From Pseudomonas huaxiensis (GTDB lineage: Bacteria > Pseudomonadota > Gammaproteobacteria > Pseudomonadales > Pseudomonadaceae): a stretch of DNA of 64,000 bases. How positions within the stretch are numbered: position 1 is the first letter of the stretch; every line of letters starts with the position of its first letter. Where the stretch lies: positions 1 to 64,000 of the forward strand of contig NZ_QKVL01000010.1 in assembly GCF_003231275.1 (NCBI RefSeq), given 5' to 3'. This document shows positions 35,492 through 45,204 of this stretch, piece by piece. The translations under genes and the position numbers were made by a program. Below the pieces are notes generated by a model that had not been told where the DNA came from, did not search any database, and was given only the letters and a program-made list of their open reading frames with translations.

Positions 35492-36883
35492 TTACGAGTG
35501 ACTCAACTGCACCTGCTCATCCGCCGCCAGCAGCGCCTTGTCGGTCTGCCCCATGATCTGGCTGGTGATGGTCCCCGCTGTCATCGCGCCGCTGACATTC
35601 AACGCCGTGCGGCCCATGTCGATCAGCGGTTCGACCGAGATCAGCAGCGCCACCAGCTCCACCGGCAAGCCCATCGCCGGTAGCACAATCAACGCGGCGA
35701 AGGTCGCCCCGCCACCCACACCGGCCACCCCGGCCGAACTCAAGGTCACCACTGCCACCAGCGTCGCGATCCAGAGCGGATTCAGCGGGTCGATGCCGAC
35801 TGCCGGCGCGACCATCACCGCCAGCATCGCCGGATACAGCCCGGCGCAACCGTTCTGACCGATGGTGGCGCCGAACGAGGCGGCGAAGCTGGCGATGGCC
35901 TGCGGCACGCCCAAGCGACGGGTTTGCGCTTCGATGCTCAGCGGAATGCTGGCGGCGCTGGAGCGGCTGGTGAAGGCGAAGGTCAGCACCGGCCAGACCT
36001 TGCGCAGGAAGCGCAGCGGGTTGACGCCGGAAAGGCTCAGCAGCACGCCGTGCACCACGAACATCAGCGCCAGGCCGATGTAGGACACCACCACGAAACT
36101 GCCCAGCTTGAGGATGTCGTCCAGGTTCGAACTGGCGACCACTTTGGTCATCAGCGCCAGCACGCCATACGGGGTCAGTTTCATCACCAGGCGCACCAGG
36201 CGCATCACCCAGGCTTGCAGGGTTTCGATGGCGGCGAGGGCGCGGTTGCCCTTTTCCGGTTCGTCCTTGAGCAGTTGCAGCGCGGCCACGCCAAGGAAGG
36301 CGGCGAAGATCACCACGCCGATGATCGAGGTCGGCCGGGCCCGGGCCAGGTCGCCCACCGGGTTGCTCGGGATGAACGAGAGCAGCAGTTGCGGGATGTT
36401 CAGGTCGGCGACCTTGCCCGCGTAATCGCTCTGGATCACTTGCAGGCGCGCGGTTTCCTGCGTGCCGGCCACCAGCCCTTCGGCGCTCAGGCCGAACAGG
36501 TTGGTCAGGACGATGCCGATCAGCGCGGCGATCGCGGTGGTGAACAGCAGCGTGCCGATGGTCAGCACGCTGATCCGGCCCAGCGACGATGCATTGTGCA
36601 GCCGCGCCACGGCGCCGAGGATCGAGACGAAGATCAGCGGCATGACGATCATTTGCAGCAGTTGCACGTAACCGTTGCCGACCAGGTCGAGCCAGCCGAT
36701 GGTGGCTTTGAGTACCGGGTTGCCGGCGCCGTAGATCGCATGCAGCGCGGCGCCGAACAACACGCCCAGCACCAGGCCGACCAGCACTTTCTTGGCCAGG
36801 CTCCAGTTGCCATGACGGGTTTGAGCCAGGCCCAGCAGCAACGCCAGGAACACCAGCAGATTGAGAAACAGCGGCAGGTTCAT
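35492..36883 (-). CDS. L-cystine / dicarboxylate:cation symporter (TcyP-like)
   Basis: A 463-residue DAACS-family secondary transporter with about eight to nine transmembrane segments. Family features are the serine-rich reentrant loop [44 protein letters not shown], and [29 protein letters not shown]. The NGCAG and [10 protein letters not shown] patterns and the N-terminal [24 protein letters not shown] resemble TcyP/YdjN L-cystine symporters more than DctA or GltP. The ATG at 36883 ([12 protein letters not shown]) is preferred over an upstream start at 36910. A REP pair lies beyond its end. Confidence 0.85.
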   Translation of the reverse strand: MNLPLFLNLLVFLALLLGLAQTRHGNWSLAKKVLVGLVLGVLFGAALHAIYGAGNPVLKATIGWLDLVGNGYVQLLQMIVMPLIFVSILGAVARLHNASSLGRISVLTIGTLLFTTAIAALIGIVLTNLFGLSAEGLVAGTQETARLQVIQSDYAGKVADLNIPQLLLSFIPSNPVGDLARARPTSIIGVVIFAAFLGVAALQLLKDEPEKGNRALAAIETLQAWVMRLVRLVMKLTPYGVLALMTKVVASSNLDDILKLGSFVVVSYIGLALMFVVHGVLLSLSGVNPLRFLRKVWPVLTFAFTSRSSAASIPLSIEAQTRRLGVPQAIASFAASFGATIGQNGCAGLYPAMLAVMVAPAVGIDPLNPLWIATLVAVVTLSSAGVAGVGGGATFAALIVLPAMGLPVELVALLISVEPLIDMGRTALNVSGAMTAGTITSQIMGQTDKALLAADEQVQLSHS

Positions 36884-36990
36884 TGAAGCTCCAGAAAAAA
36901 CGACACGCATCGCCTCTGTGGGCGGTGGCTGAATCGAAAATGCTAACAGTCTGAAAACAAAGGACTTTATATCGATATGGAATTACTTGA

Positions 36991-37023
36991 GTCGTTTTTG
37001 GAATAACAGCAGGTCGTTTTTGG
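36991..37023. repeat. Direct repeat upstream of the pchP-like gene
   Basis: GTCGTTTTTGG occurs at 36991-37001 and again at 37013-37023, a spacing of 22 bp or about two helical turns. A perfect palindrome, ATATCGATAT, lies just upstream at 36969-36978. The arrangement would suit a regulator bound on one DNA face. No regulator is assigned. Confidence 0.4.
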
Positions 37024-37126
37024 GCAAGTGGCTGCCGTTGAGGCCGTTGCCAGGGTCGCTGTCAGAGCGGGGCTGGATCAAGGGACTGCTTAGGGTGGAG
37101 CGGACCCTTTTGCAGGAGACCCGCAT

Positions 37127-38182
37127 ATGACGTCCGCTCCGAAAATCCTCGCCGCCGGCCTGGCCCTGCTGTTCGCCGGGCAGACGCTGGCGGTGGAGTT
37201 GAAACACTGGCCGGCTCCGGCCGCGAAGCAGCTCGACGCGATGATCGCCGCCAATGCCCACAAAGGTAACTACGCGGTGTTCGACATGGACAACACCAGT
37301 TACCGCTTCGACCTCGAAGAGTCGCTGCTGCCGTTCATGGAGAACAAAGGCCTGCTGACCCGCGACAAGCTCGACCCCTCGCTCAAGCTGATCCCGTTCA
37401 AGGACACCGCCGAGCACAAGGAAAGCCTGTTCAGTTACTACTACCGCCTCTGCGAAATCGACGACATGGTCTGTTACCCGTGGGTCGCGCAGGTGTTTTC
37501 CGGCTTCACCCTCAAGGAACTCAAAGGCTACGTCGATGAGCTGATGGCGTCGGGCAAGCCAGTGCCGAGCACCTATTTCGAGGGCGATCAGGTCAAGTCC
37601 ATCGAGGTGCAGCCGCCCAAGGTGTTCACCGGGCAGACCGAACTGTTCAACAAGCTGATGGAGAACGGTATCGAGGTCTATGTGATGACTGCGGCTTCCG
37701 AAGAGCTGGTGCGAATGGTCGCTGCCGATCCGAAGTACGGTTACAACGTGAAGCCGCAGAACGTCATCGGCGTCAGCCTGTTGCTCAAGGACCGCGCCAG
37801 CGGCGCGCTGACCACCGCGCGCAAGCAGATCAGCGCCGGCCAGTACGATCCCGCCGCCAACCTCGGCCTGGAACTGACCCCGTACCTGTGGACCCCGGCC
37901 ACCTGGATGGCAGGCAAGCAGGCGGCGATCCTCACCTACATCGATGAGTGGAAAAAACCGGTGCTGGTGGGCGGTGACACCCCGAGCAGCGACGGCTACA
38001 TGCTGTTTCACAGCGTCGATGTGGCCAAGGGCGGGGTTCATTTGTGGATCAACCGCAAGGCCAAGTACATGGACCAGATCAACGGGATGATGGCCAAGCA
38101 CGCGGCGGCCCAGGCCAGGGAAGGGTTGCCGGTGACGGCGGACAAGAATTGGGTGGTGGTGACGCCTGAAGAAATTCAGTAG
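37127..38182 (+). CDS. pchP: HAD phosphatase, phosphorylcholine-phosphatase-like
   Basis: A 351-residue exported HAD enzyme. The signal peptide is about MTSAPKILAAGLALLFAGQTLA, and HAD motif I follows at FDMDNTSYRFD. Motif II is VYVMTAASEELVRMV and motif IV is VLVGGDTPSSDGYML. The size, periplasmic location, DMDNT motif and the region KHWPAPAAKQLDAMIAANA resemble P. aeruginosa PchP, which removes phosphate from phosphorylcholine released from host lipids and supplies choline as a carbon, nitrogen and phosphorus source. No choline or betaine genes are nearby. The ATG at 37127 follows GCAGGAGACCC. Confidence 0.78.
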   Translation: MTSAPKILAAGLALLFAGQTLAVELKHWPAPAAKQLDAMIAANAHKGNYAVFDMDNTSYRFDLEESLLPFMENKGLLTRDKLDPSLKLIPFKDTAEHKESLFSYYYRLCEIDDMVCYPWVAQVFSGFTLKELKGYVDELMASGKPVPSTYFEGDQVKSIEVQPPKVFTGQTELFNKLMENGIEVYVMTAASEELVRMVAADPKYGYNVKPQNVIGVSLLLKDRASGALTTARKQISAGQYDPAANLGLELTPYLWTPATWMAGKQAAILTYIDEWKKPVLVGGDTPSSDGYMLFHSVDVAKGGVHLWINRKAKYMDQINGMMAKHAAAQAREGLPVTADKNWVVVTPEEIQ

Positions 38183-38190
38183 GTCTCACT

Positions 38191-38287
38191 GGCCTGATCG
38201 CTGGCGAGCCAGCTCCCACAGGCACTGTATGCACCGTACTTGTGGGAACTGGCTTGTCAGGGCGTCGAACCGCAGCGATGAGGCCCT
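38191..38287. repeat. REP pair (REPIN), variant second arm
   Basis: The left arm (38191-38220) has CGCTGGCGAGCCAGCTCCCA. The right arm (38241-38287) carries the same altered sequence as the element at 6136-6183: TGTGGGAACTGGCTTGTCAG, then GGCGTCGAACCGCAGCGATGAGG. It lies upstream of the ECF sigma gene. Confidence 0.83.
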
Positions 38288-38310
38288 CGGAGCCAACACA
38301 AAACAATACC

Positions 38311-38329
38311 AATTGCGAATACCTCTCAT
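38311..38329 (+). promoter_or_regulatory. Candidate Fur box upstream of the ECF sigma gene
   Basis: AATTGCGAATACCTCTCAT, about 50 bp before the sigma start, resembles the GCGAAT-n-TCTCAT form of Pseudomonas Fur sites, though it matches the classical 19-mer poorly. Iron control of the sigma gene is expected for this kind of operon. Confidence 0.45.
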
Positions 38330-38378
38330 CCTCTGCTAGCGTGCGCATCCTCTTGAGCCCGCCCACCAGGAAGTGCCC

Positions 38379-38909
38379 GTGTCTTCGTGGAACACGCAGA
38401 TCGCCCGGCTGTTCATCGAGCAGAAGAAAGCACTCGAAGCCTTTGTCGCCCGGCGCACCGGCAGCAGCCAGGTGGCCGCGGACCTGACCCAGGAATCCTT
38501 TCTGCGCCTGGCGCGGTTGCCCGCCGACAAGAAGGTCGACAACCTGCCGGCCTTTCTCTTCACCATCGCCAGCAATCTGGTGCGCGATCATCAGCGCCAG
38601 ATGATTCGCCGCGAGCGCCTCGACGGCGGCGAGCCCAGCGAAGACCTGCCATGCAGCGCGCCCGGCGCCGAAGAGCAACTTGCCACCCAGCAAGAGCAGC
38701 GGCTGATGCAGGCCGCCATCGAGGCCCTGCCCGAGGCGACCCGGCATATCTTCCTGCTCTATCATGTCGACGAATGTTCCTACAGGGAGATCGGCGAACG
38801 GCTGAAGATTTCTCCCCGTAGCGTCGAATACCAATTGCGTCGCGCGTTGATCGACTGCCGTGCCTTCATCAAGGCCCACCTGCTCGACGCCACGCCGGGG
38901 GCGAAATGA
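38379..38909 (+). CDS. FecI-type ECF sigma factor (iron starvation)
   Basis: A 176-residue extracytoplasmic-function sigma factor. Region 2 spans about residues 8-75 (LTQESFLRLARLPADKKVDNLPAFLFTIASNLVRDHQR) and region 4 about 105-165 (LPEATRHIFLLYHVDECSYREIGERLKISPRSVEYQLRRALIDCR). It should transcribe the TonB receptor gene when the receptor binds its ferric siderophore. GTG codons occur at 38373 and 38379; the second is chosen because AGGA at 38367-38370 is well spaced from it. It overlaps the FecR gene by 4 bp (ATGA), so anti-sigma and sigma are translationally coupled. Confidence 0.92.
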   Translation: MSSWNTQIARLFIEQKKALEAFVARRTGSSQVAADLTQESFLRLARLPADKKVDNLPAFLFTIASNLVRDHQRQMIRRERLDGGEPSEDLPCSAPGAEEQLATQQEQRLMQAAIEALPEATRHIFLLYHVDECSYREIGERLKISPRSVEYQLRRALIDCRAFIKAHLLDATPGAK

Positions 38910-39883
38910 CTGGCCTCCTTGCTGCTATGGACACCTCCATGACTCACCCCGACGTCCCCGACGACGTGCTGTTCGACGAAGCCAGCGGCTGGTACTACCG
39001 CCTGCGGGCCGAGGACGTCAGCGCGGCGGACCAGGAAGGCTTCGCCGCCTGGCTGGACCGTGGTCCGGCGCAGGCGCAGGCCTGGGACGAAGTGTTAGCG
39101 CTGCTCGGCGCCCTGCGCGAGCCGGCCCGGCAGATGCGCGAGACTGAGCGGGCGCGCTGGCGCAAACCGCGCTTGCGGGTCTGGGCCAGCGCCGCCGCGG
39201 TGCTGCTGGCGGTCGCCGTGCTGACCCTGCAAAGCCCCTGGCCTGACCGTTGGCGCGCCGACTACGCCACCGGCACGGGCGAGTCGCGCAGCCTGAACCT
39301 GGCCGACGGCTCACACCTGCAGCTCAACACCGACACCGCTGTGCAGATCGATCTTGGCCAGGACGAGCGCCGGGTGACGCTGCTGCGCGGCGAAGCCTGG
39401 TTCGAGGTCAGTGCCGACGCCGCGCGTCCCTTCGTGATCCGCTCCGGCGAAGGCTGGGTCAAGGTGGTCGGCACTCGCTTCAGCGTGGCCCGGCAGGGCG
39501 AACAAACCCGCGTGCGGGTGGCCCAGGGCAAAGTCCAGGTCAGCGCCGATGGCAAACAGACGGTGTTGCTGGAACCGGGCCGCGCGGTCGATTACCAGGG
39601 CCACCGCCTGAGCGCGGTGCTCGATTTCGACGGCGCCGCCGAGTTCGCCTGGCGTCAGCGCCAACTGGTGTTTCGCCAGCAGCCGCTGGGCGAGGTGGTG
39701 GACGAGCTGAACCGCTACTGGCCAGGCCAGACTCTGGTCTTCGGCGAAGCGCTGCGCCAGCGCAAGGTGTCCGGGGTGTTCGAGATCGATAAGCCCGAGG
39801 CCGTGCTCAAGGCGTTGAAACACACCTTGGGCCTGAGCGCCGAGCAATACACCGGTTATCTGCGGGTGTTGCGCGAAGGCTGA
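38906..39883 (+). CDS. FecR-type anti-sigma / signalling protein
   Basis: A 325-residue inner-membrane regulator. The N-terminal cytosolic DUF4880-type domain (DEASGWYYRLRAEDVSAADQEGFAAWLDRGPAQAQAWDEV) holds the sigma factor. One transmembrane segment lies at about 92-108 (ASAAAVLLAVAVLTLQ), then the periplasmic FecR domain (TGTGESRSLNLADGSHLQLNTDTAV, LLRGEAWFEVSADAARPFVIR). The C terminus is STN-like and ends LGLSAEQYTGYLRVLREG. It relays the signal from the receptor STN domain to the sigma factor. An alternative start (MTHPDVP) lies at 38941. The gap to the receptor gene is 132 bp. Confidence 0.92.
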   Translation: MTGLLAAMDTSMTHPDVPDDVLFDEASGWYYRLRAEDVSAADQEGFAAWLDRGPAQAQAWDEVLALLGALREPARQMRETERARWRKPRLRVWASAAAVLLAVAVLTLQSPWPDRWRADYATGTGESRSLNLADGSHLQLNTDTAVQIDLGQDERRVTLLRGEAWFEVSADAARPFVIRSGEGWVKVVGTRFSVARQGEQTRVRVAQGKVQVSADGKQTVLLEPGRAVDYQGHRLSAVLDFDGAAEFAWRQRQLVFRQQPLGEVVDELNRYWPGQTLVFGEALRQRKVSGVFEIDKPEAVLKALKHTLGLSAEQYTGYLRVLREG

Positions 39884-40015
39884 AGAAAAAAATTCAGAAA
39901 GTTTCAGGGTTTCCCCAAATCCCGTCGTCCTTGAACTCGAAGGCGCAAATAGCAAGCACTCTCAGATAGTGCGGCGGCGCTCGAAGATTTCGATGACTTT
40001 GGGGGAGCACCACAC

Positions 40016-42430
40016 ATGGAACACACCACCACCCGCCGGCACCTGCCGGGCCTGCCGACGCTGCTCAGCCTGGCGATTGCCATGGGCAGCGGCACCTTCG
40101 CGCTGCCGACCCTGGCCGCGAGCGAGGCCCAGGCGCAGGTCTACCGCTTCGACATTCCGGCGCAGTCCCTCGATGGCGCGTTGGCCGCGTTCAGCGCGGT
40201 CACCCGGGTGCAAGTGCTGGTGGGGGCGGAAGTTACCCAAGGGCTGCGCTCGCCGGGCCTCAGTGGCAGTTATCCACAGAGCCAGGCGCTGGCTCGCCTG
40301 CTGGCGGGCAGTGGGCTGTCGGCGAGCTACATCGACAGCGACAGCGTGACCCTGGAAAAGCGCGTCGGCAATGACGCCGCCGTGCAACTGGGCGCGACCA
40401 GCGTCAACGCCAATCAGCTCGGCGCCACCACCGAAGGCAGTCGGTCCTACACCACCGGCGCCCTGACCATCGGCAAGGGCGAGCAGAAGCTCAAGGACAT
40501 TCCGCAGTCGGTCTCGGTCGTCACCCGCAAGCGGATGGACGACCAGAACATGAACAACCTGCAGGACGCCATGCGCCAGGTGACCGGCGTCACCATCAAG
40601 AGCTACAACTCCGGCTCCAGCCTGAACGACGTGTACATGCGCGGCTTCCTGGTGGATCAGGTGCAGGTCGACGGCGTTTCGCAGGCCACCGGCCAGGGCG
40701 ACCTGGCCACCAGCTTCGACCTGGCCATGTACGACCGCGTCGAAGTGCTGCGTGGTCCGTCCGGTCTTTATCAGGGCTCCGGTGAGCCCGGCGGCACCAT
40801 CAACGTGGTGCGCAAGCGCGCCCTTGGCACCTTCGGTCTGAAGGGCGAGCTGTCGGCGGGTTCGTGGGACAACTACCACTCCAGCATCGACGTCACCGGC
40901 CCGCTGAACGCCGACGGCAGCCTGCGCGGGCGCTTCGTCACCGCTTATGAGGACAACAAGTCCTGGGTCGACTATGCGCAGAACGAACGGCCGATGCTGT
41001 ACGGCCGGCTGGAATACGACATCACCCCGGCGACCACCCTGTCGCTGGGCGGCGCCTATCAGAAGAACCGCTCCACACCCGCGTTCGGCCTGCCGGCCTA
41101 TGCCGACGGCAAGCTGCTGGATGTCAGCCGCTCAACCTTCGTCGATGCCAAGTGGAACGAGCTGGACGAGCGCGTCTGGGAAGGTTTCGCCGAGGTTGAC
41201 CATGCCCTGGACAACGGCGGTCAGTTCAAGACCTCGCTGACCTACCGCGATGCCGAGACGCCGACCCGTAACTTCACCTGGACTGATGACGCGGTGGACC
41301 CGGCCACCGGTGGCAGTTGGGCGATCGCCTATTCCTACTACACCCACATCAAGAGTCTGGGCCTGGACAGCTTCGTCACCTTGCCGGTGGAAGCCTTCGG
41401 TCGCACCCATGAGTTCACGGTCGGGGCCGAATACCAGCACCTGAATAAGGACTTTACCTACGGCGGCGGTGAGTATTTCCCGATCAACGTGTTCGATCCG
41501 GGCAGCAATGACATTCCCAAGCGCGAGTTCGTCATGGACAACGGCACCTGGTCGACCTCGCGCCAGTACGGGATCTACGGGCGCACCAAGATCGCCGCGA
41601 CAGATGAGCTGGACGTGATTCTGGGCAGCCGGGTGACTTGGTTCGAAAGCGAGGGCAAAAACGCCAACGCCTACTTCAACCAGTTCGGCGAGACCGAGAC
41701 CAACATCAACCGCAAGTTCATCCCTTACGGCGCGTTGGTTTACAAGCTGACCCCGGAATTGTCGGCGTATGCCAGTTACACCAAGGTCTTCAAGCCGCAG
41801 TCCAATATCGATGCGGACAACAAGGTGATCGCGCCGCGCGAAGGCGAGCAGTACGAGCTGGGCCTCAAGCGTGAATTCTTCGACGGGCGGCTCAACGGCA
41901 GCATCGCGGTGTTCCGGCTCTACGACGAAAACCGTGCCGAACTGGTGTCGGGTGCTCAGTACTACAGGGCGCAAGGCAAGGTTCGTAGCCAGGGCTGGGA
42001 AACCGAACTGAGCGGCAACCTGACCGACAACTGGAGCGTGGTGGCCGGTTATGCCTACACCATGACCAAGGCGCTGACCGGCACCGACGATGAGAAGGGC
42101 AGCACCTTCAGCACCATCACGCCGAAGCACAACGTCAACCTGTGGACCGATTACGAGTTCAGCGATGGGCCGTTGAAGGACTTCAGCATCGGCGGCGGTG
42201 TGCGGGCGGTGAGTGCGACGTACTACCGGCGCAATGTCGACTTCGAGCAGGGCGGCTACGCCATTGCCACGGCGCAGGTGGGGTACAAGGTCAACCAGAA
42301 CCTGTCGGTGAAGCTGACCGGCAACAACCTGTTCGACCGCAAGTATTACGAGCGGGTGGACAGCCCGTGGGGGTCGAACTTCTATGGTGAGCCGCGCAAT
42401 CTCACCTTTACTGTGCGGGCCAGTTACTGA
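40016..42430 (+). CDS. TonB-dependent siderophore receptor with STN signalling domain
   Basis: An 804-residue outer-membrane receptor. After a long signal peptide (to about residue 40) comes the STN/secretin domain (about 44-120, FDIPAQSLDGALAAFSAVTRVQVLVG), which contacts FecR. Then come the plug domain (about 150-260, LKDIPQSVSVVTRKRMDDQNMNNLQDAM, RVEVLRGPSGLYQGSGEPGGTIN) and the 22-strand barrel ending in LTFTVRASY with the terminal aromatic. The plug motif RGPSGLYQGSGEPGG is typical of hydroxamate and pyoverdine-class siderophore receptors. Presence of STN plus the adjacent ECF/FecR pair marks a cell-surface signalling system. The siderophore is unknown; no biosynthetic genes lie here, so it is probably a xenosiderophore. 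Confidence 0.93.
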   Translation: MEHTTTRRHLPGLPTLLSLAIAMGSGTFALPTLAASEAQAQVYRFDIPAQSLDGALAAFSAVTRVQVLVGAEVTQGLRSPGLSGSYPQSQALARLLAGSGLSASYIDSDSVTLEKRVGNDAAVQLGATSVNANQLGATTEGSRSYTTGALTIGKGEQKLKDIPQSVSVVTRKRMDDQNMNNLQDAMRQVTGVTIKSYNSGSSLNDVYMRGFLVDQVQVDGVSQATGQGDLATSFDLAMYDRVEVLRGPSGLYQGSGEPGGTINVVRKRALGTFGLKGELSAGSWDNYHSSIDVTGPLNADGSLRGRFVTAYEDNKSWVDYAQNERPMLYGRLEYDITPATTLSLGGAYQKNRSTPAFGLPAYADGKLLDVSRSTFVDAKWNELDERVWEGFAEVDHALDNGGQFKTSLTYRDAETPTRNFTWTDDAVDPATGGSWAIAYSYYTHIKSLGLDSFVTLPVEAFGRTHEFTVGAEYQHLNKDFTYGGGEYFPINVFDPGSNDIPKREFVMDNGTWSTSRQYGIYGRTKIAATDELDVILGSRVTWFESEGKNANAYFNQFGETETNINRKFIPYGALVYKLTPELSAYASYTKVFKPQSNIDADNKVIAPREGEQYELGLKREFFDGRLNGSIAVFRLYDENRAELVSGAQYYRAQGKVRSQGWETELSGNLTDNWSVVAGYAYTMTKALTGTDDEKGSTFSTITPKHNVNLWTDYEFSDGPLKDFSIGGGVRAVSATYYRRNVDFEQGGYAIATAQVGYKVNQNLSVKLTGNNLFDRKYYERVDSPWGSNFYGEPRNLTFTVRASY

Positions 42431-42431
42431 G

Positions 42432-42461
42432 TGAGGCCCCAATCGCAACGATGAAGCCCTT
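42432..42461. repeat. Degenerate REP-like remnant
   Basis: TGAGGCCCCAATCGCAACGA followed by TGAAGCCCTTG resembles the tail of the variant REP arm (CGCAGCGATGAGGCCCTC) but lacks a core and a partner. It is a probable decayed remnant just after the receptor stop. Confidence 0.4.
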
Positions 42462-42472
42462 GAAGACCCCAT

Positions 42473-42506
42473 AAAAAAACCGGCACCCAAGGGCGCCGGT
42501 TTTTTC
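42473..42506. terminator. Bidirectional terminator between the TonB receptor and ilvD
   Basis: ACCGGCACCC (42479-42488) pairs with GGGCGCCGGT (42491-42500) with one mismatch. It is flanked by a run of A upstream and T downstream, so it can terminate both convergent genes. Confidence 0.85.
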
Positions 42507-42521
42507 ATTCCGCTCTACGAC

Positions 42522-44363
42522 TCACAGCCCGTCGAGCAGAGCCTTGTCACGCACCGCACCCTTGTCGGCACTGGTGGCCAGCAGGGCGTAGGCTTTCAGC
42601 GCAGTGGTCACTTTGCGCGGACGCTGTTCCACCGGTTTCCAGCCTTTCTGGTCCTGAACCACACGGCGCGCCGCCAGTTCTTCGTCGCTGATCAACAGGT
42701 TGATCGAGCGGTTCGGAATGTCGATCAGTACCTTGTCGCCGTCCTGTACCAGGCCGATGGCGCCGCCAGCAGCAGCTTCCGGCGAGGCGTGGCCGATGGA
42801 CAGGCCCGAAGTACCGCCGGAGAAACGTCCGTCGGTCAGCAGGGCACAGGCTTTGCCCAGGCCCTTGGACTTCAGGTACGACGTCGGGTACAGCATTTCC
42901 TGCATGCCCGGGCCGCCTTTCGGGCCTTCATAGCGAATGATGACGATGTCGCCTTCCTTCACTTCGTCGGCGAGGATGCCGCGCACCGCGCTGTCCTGGC
43001 TTTCGAAGATCTTCGCGTTGCCTTCGAACACGTGGATCGACTCATCGACGCCCGCGGTTTTCACCACGCAGCCGTCCAGTGCGATGTTGCCGTACAGCAC
43101 GGCCAGGCCGCCTTCTTGCGAGTAGGCGTGCTCGACACTGCGGATGCAGCCGTTCTCACGGTCGTCATCCAGGGTTTCCCAACGGGTCGACTGGCTGAAC
43201 GCGGTCTGGGTCGGGATACCGGCCGGGCCGGCCTTGAAGAAGTGGTGCACCGCTTCGTCATCGGTCTGGGTGATGTCCCACTTGGCGATGGCTTCTTCCA
43301 GGCTGCGCGTGTGCACGGTCGGCACGTCGGTGTGCAGCAGGCCGCCACGGGCCAGCGAACCGAGGATGCTGATGATGCCACCGGCGCGATGGACGTCTTC
43401 CATGTGGTACTTCTGGATGTTCGGCGCGACCTTGCACAGTTGCGGCACTTTGCGCGACAGGCGATCGATGTCGCGCAGGTCGAAGGCCAGCTCGGCCTCT
43501 TGGGCAGCGGCCAGCAAGTGCAGAATGGTGTTGGTCGAACCGCCCATGGCGATGTCCAGGGTCATGGCGTTTTCGAACGCCTTGAAGCTGGCGATATTAC
43601 GCGGCAGCACGCTCTCATCGTTCTCGCCGTAGTAGCGTTTGCACAGCTCGACGATGGTACGGCCGGCGGTCAGGAACAACTGCTCGCGGTCGGAGTGAGT
43701 CGCCAGGGTCGAACCGTTGCCTGGCAGCGACAGGCCCAGGGCTTCGGTCAGGCAGTTCATCGAGTTGGCGGTGAACATGCCGGAGCACGAACCGCACGTA
43801 GGGCAGGCGCTGCGCTCGTACTCGGCGACTTTCTCGTCGCTGGCGGTGGAGTCGGCGGCGATGACCATGGCGTCGACCAGGTCGAGGCCGTGGCTGGCCA
43901 GTTTGGTCTTGCCGGCTTCCATCGGGCCGCCGGAGACGAAGATCACCGGGATGTTCAGGCGCAGGGACGCCATCAGCATGCCGGGGGTGATCTTGTCGCA
44001 GTTGGAGATGCAGACGATGGCGTCGGCGCAGTGGGCGTTGACCATGTACTCGACGGAGTCGGCGATGATCTCGCGGCTCGGCAGCGAATAGAGCATGCCG
44101 TCGTGGCCCATGGCGATGCCGTCATCCACCGCGATGGTGTTGAATTCCTTCGCCACGCCACCGGCGCGTTCCACTTCGCGGGCGACCAGTTGGCCCAGGT
44201 CCTTCAGGTGCACGTGGCCCGGGACGAACTGGGTGAACGAGTTGGCGATCGCGATGATCGGCTTCTTGAAGTCCTCGTCCTTCATACCGGTGGCGCGCCA
44301 CAGCGCGCGGGCACCGGCCATGTTGCGGCCGTGGGTGGACGTTTTGGAACGGTAATCAGGCAT
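42522..44363 (-). CDS. ilvD: Dihydroxy-acid dehydratase
   Basis: A 613-residue iron-sulfur enzyme that dehydrates 2,3-dihydroxy-isovalerate and 2,3-dihydroxy-3-methylvalerate, the third step of valine and isoleucine synthesis. The cluster cysteines appear in [13 protein letters not shown] and [18 protein letters not shown]. Other signatures are [58 protein letters not shown] and [23 protein letters not shown]. The length is as in E. coli IlvD (616). It is preceded by a gene-free stretch of about 340 bp and ends in a strong terminator. Confidence 0.97.
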   Translation of the reverse strand: MPDYRSKTSTHGRNMAGARALWRATGMKDEDFKKPIIAIANSFTQFVPGHVHLKDLGQLVAREVERAGGVAKEFNTIAVDDGIAMGHDGMLYSLPSREIIADSVEYMVNAHCADAIVCISNCDKITPGMLMASLRLNIPVIFVSGGPMEAGKTKLASHGLDLVDAMVIAADSTASDEKVAEYERSACPTCGSCSGMFTANSMNCLTEALGLSLPGNGSTLATHSDREQLFLTAGRTIVELCKRYYGENDESVLPRNIASFKAFENAMTLDIAMGGSTNTILHLLAAAQEAELAFDLRDIDRLSRKVPQLCKVAPNIQKYHMEDVHRAGGIISILGSLARGGLLHTDVPTVHTRSLEEAIAKWDITQTDDEAVHHFFKAGPAGIPTQTAFSQSTRWETLDDDRENGCIRSVEHAYSQEGGLAVLYGNIALDGCVVKTAGVDESIHVFEGNAKIFESQDSAVRGILADEVKEGDIVIIRYEGPKGGPGMQEMLYPTSYLKSKGLGKACALLTDGRFSGGTSGLSIGHASPEAAAGGAIGLVQDGDKVLIDIPNRSINLLISDEELAARRVVQDQKGWKPVEQRPRKVTTALKAYALLATSADKGAVRDKALLDGL

Positions 44364-44701
44364 GAAGCACTCCTGGCGGCTAATCCGGTATCAATGAGGG
44401 GAGTGAGCTTCTCTTGTCCGTGGTACCGCAAGGCAGGTGGCCGCTGGTACGGATGAAGCCGAAGACGCCGCGGGATCGCCGTGCGCTCGGCCAGAGCTCA
44501 TAAACCCGCCGGGGGATGACTGGCGATGAATAGGCCGATTCTACACCGCTGGCGGGCTTAGGGAATGGCGCAATAGACAGTTGGCGCGCGCGGCAAGGCG
44601 CTTTGTGTCGCAGACAAGCCCTTTTTTGGTCGGGCTCGCTTTCCGGGCGACGGGGCGCTACCGTGATCGGCTTCTCGTCCTGGACTTCCATGGAGGAATT
44701 T
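44364..44701. other. Gene-free stretch upstream of ilvD and the DUF2867-like gene
   Basis: This 338-bp divergent region has no open frame I trust and no tRNA or REP. On the minus strand a -10-like TAGAAT (about 44536-44541) would give an ilvD leader of roughly 170 nt, but no -35 at 17 bp is convincing and I see no run of Ile/Val/Leu codons that would mark an attenuator peptide. It may simply hold the two promoters. Confidence 0.35.
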
Positions 44702-45184
44702 ATGGTCCACCCTGCCGATGTTCCCGCCAGCAGCGTCCTGCGCATGCTCTCCACAACGGCCTGGTTCTTCGATTGCTTCGCCCGCCGGGTAACCCCCGAA
44801 CAGGGCCTGACCGCGCTGGACGCCTACCAGCGCATGAGCCGCGCGGTGCCCGATTGGGTCAACAAGGCAATCCGCCTGCGCGACATGCTGGTCCGGCCCT
44901 TCGGCCTCAAGCCGGTCGCCGGCTTCAACCTGCGCGAGCAGCAGACCCCGCGGGTCGGCGACAACCTCGACTTCTTCCAGATCGCCGCAGTGACGGACAA
45001 GGAACTGGTGCTGTCGCTCAAGGACAGCCACCTGGATGTACTGATTTCCGTGCACCTGGACCCCAACAACCAACTCAGCCTGACCTCCATCGTCGAACCG
45101 CACAATGCACTGGGGCGCTTCTACATGCGCCTGATCGCGCCGTTTCATCGGCGGGTGGTGAGGTCGATGTTGGGCAGGATCTAG
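44702..45184 (+). CDS. DUF2867-like conserved protein
   Basis: A 160-residue protein beginning MVHPADVPASSVLRMLSTTAWFFDCFARRV. The middle has GFNLREQQTPRVGDNLDFFQIAAVTDKELVLSLKDSHLDVLISVHLD, and the end RFYMRLIAPFHRRVVRSMLGRI. The segment SLTSIVEPHNALGRFYMRLIAPFHR resembles the DUF2867 family, a ligand-binding (START-like) fold; no function is known. The start is set by GGAGG at 44692-44696, 5 bp before this ATG; a nearer-upstream ATG at 44690 overlaps that ribosome site and is unlikely. A terminator follows. Confidence 0.72.
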   Translation: MVHPADVPASSVLRMLSTTAWFFDCFARRVTPEQGLTALDAYQRMSRAVPDWVNKAIRLRDMLVRPFGLKPVAGFNLREQQTPRVGDNLDFFQIAAVTDKELVLSLKDSHLDVLISVHLDPNNQLSLTSIVEPHNALGRFYMRLIAPFHRRVVRSMLGRI

Positions 45185-45204
45185 TCCGACACGATTCGCG
45201 CTCA

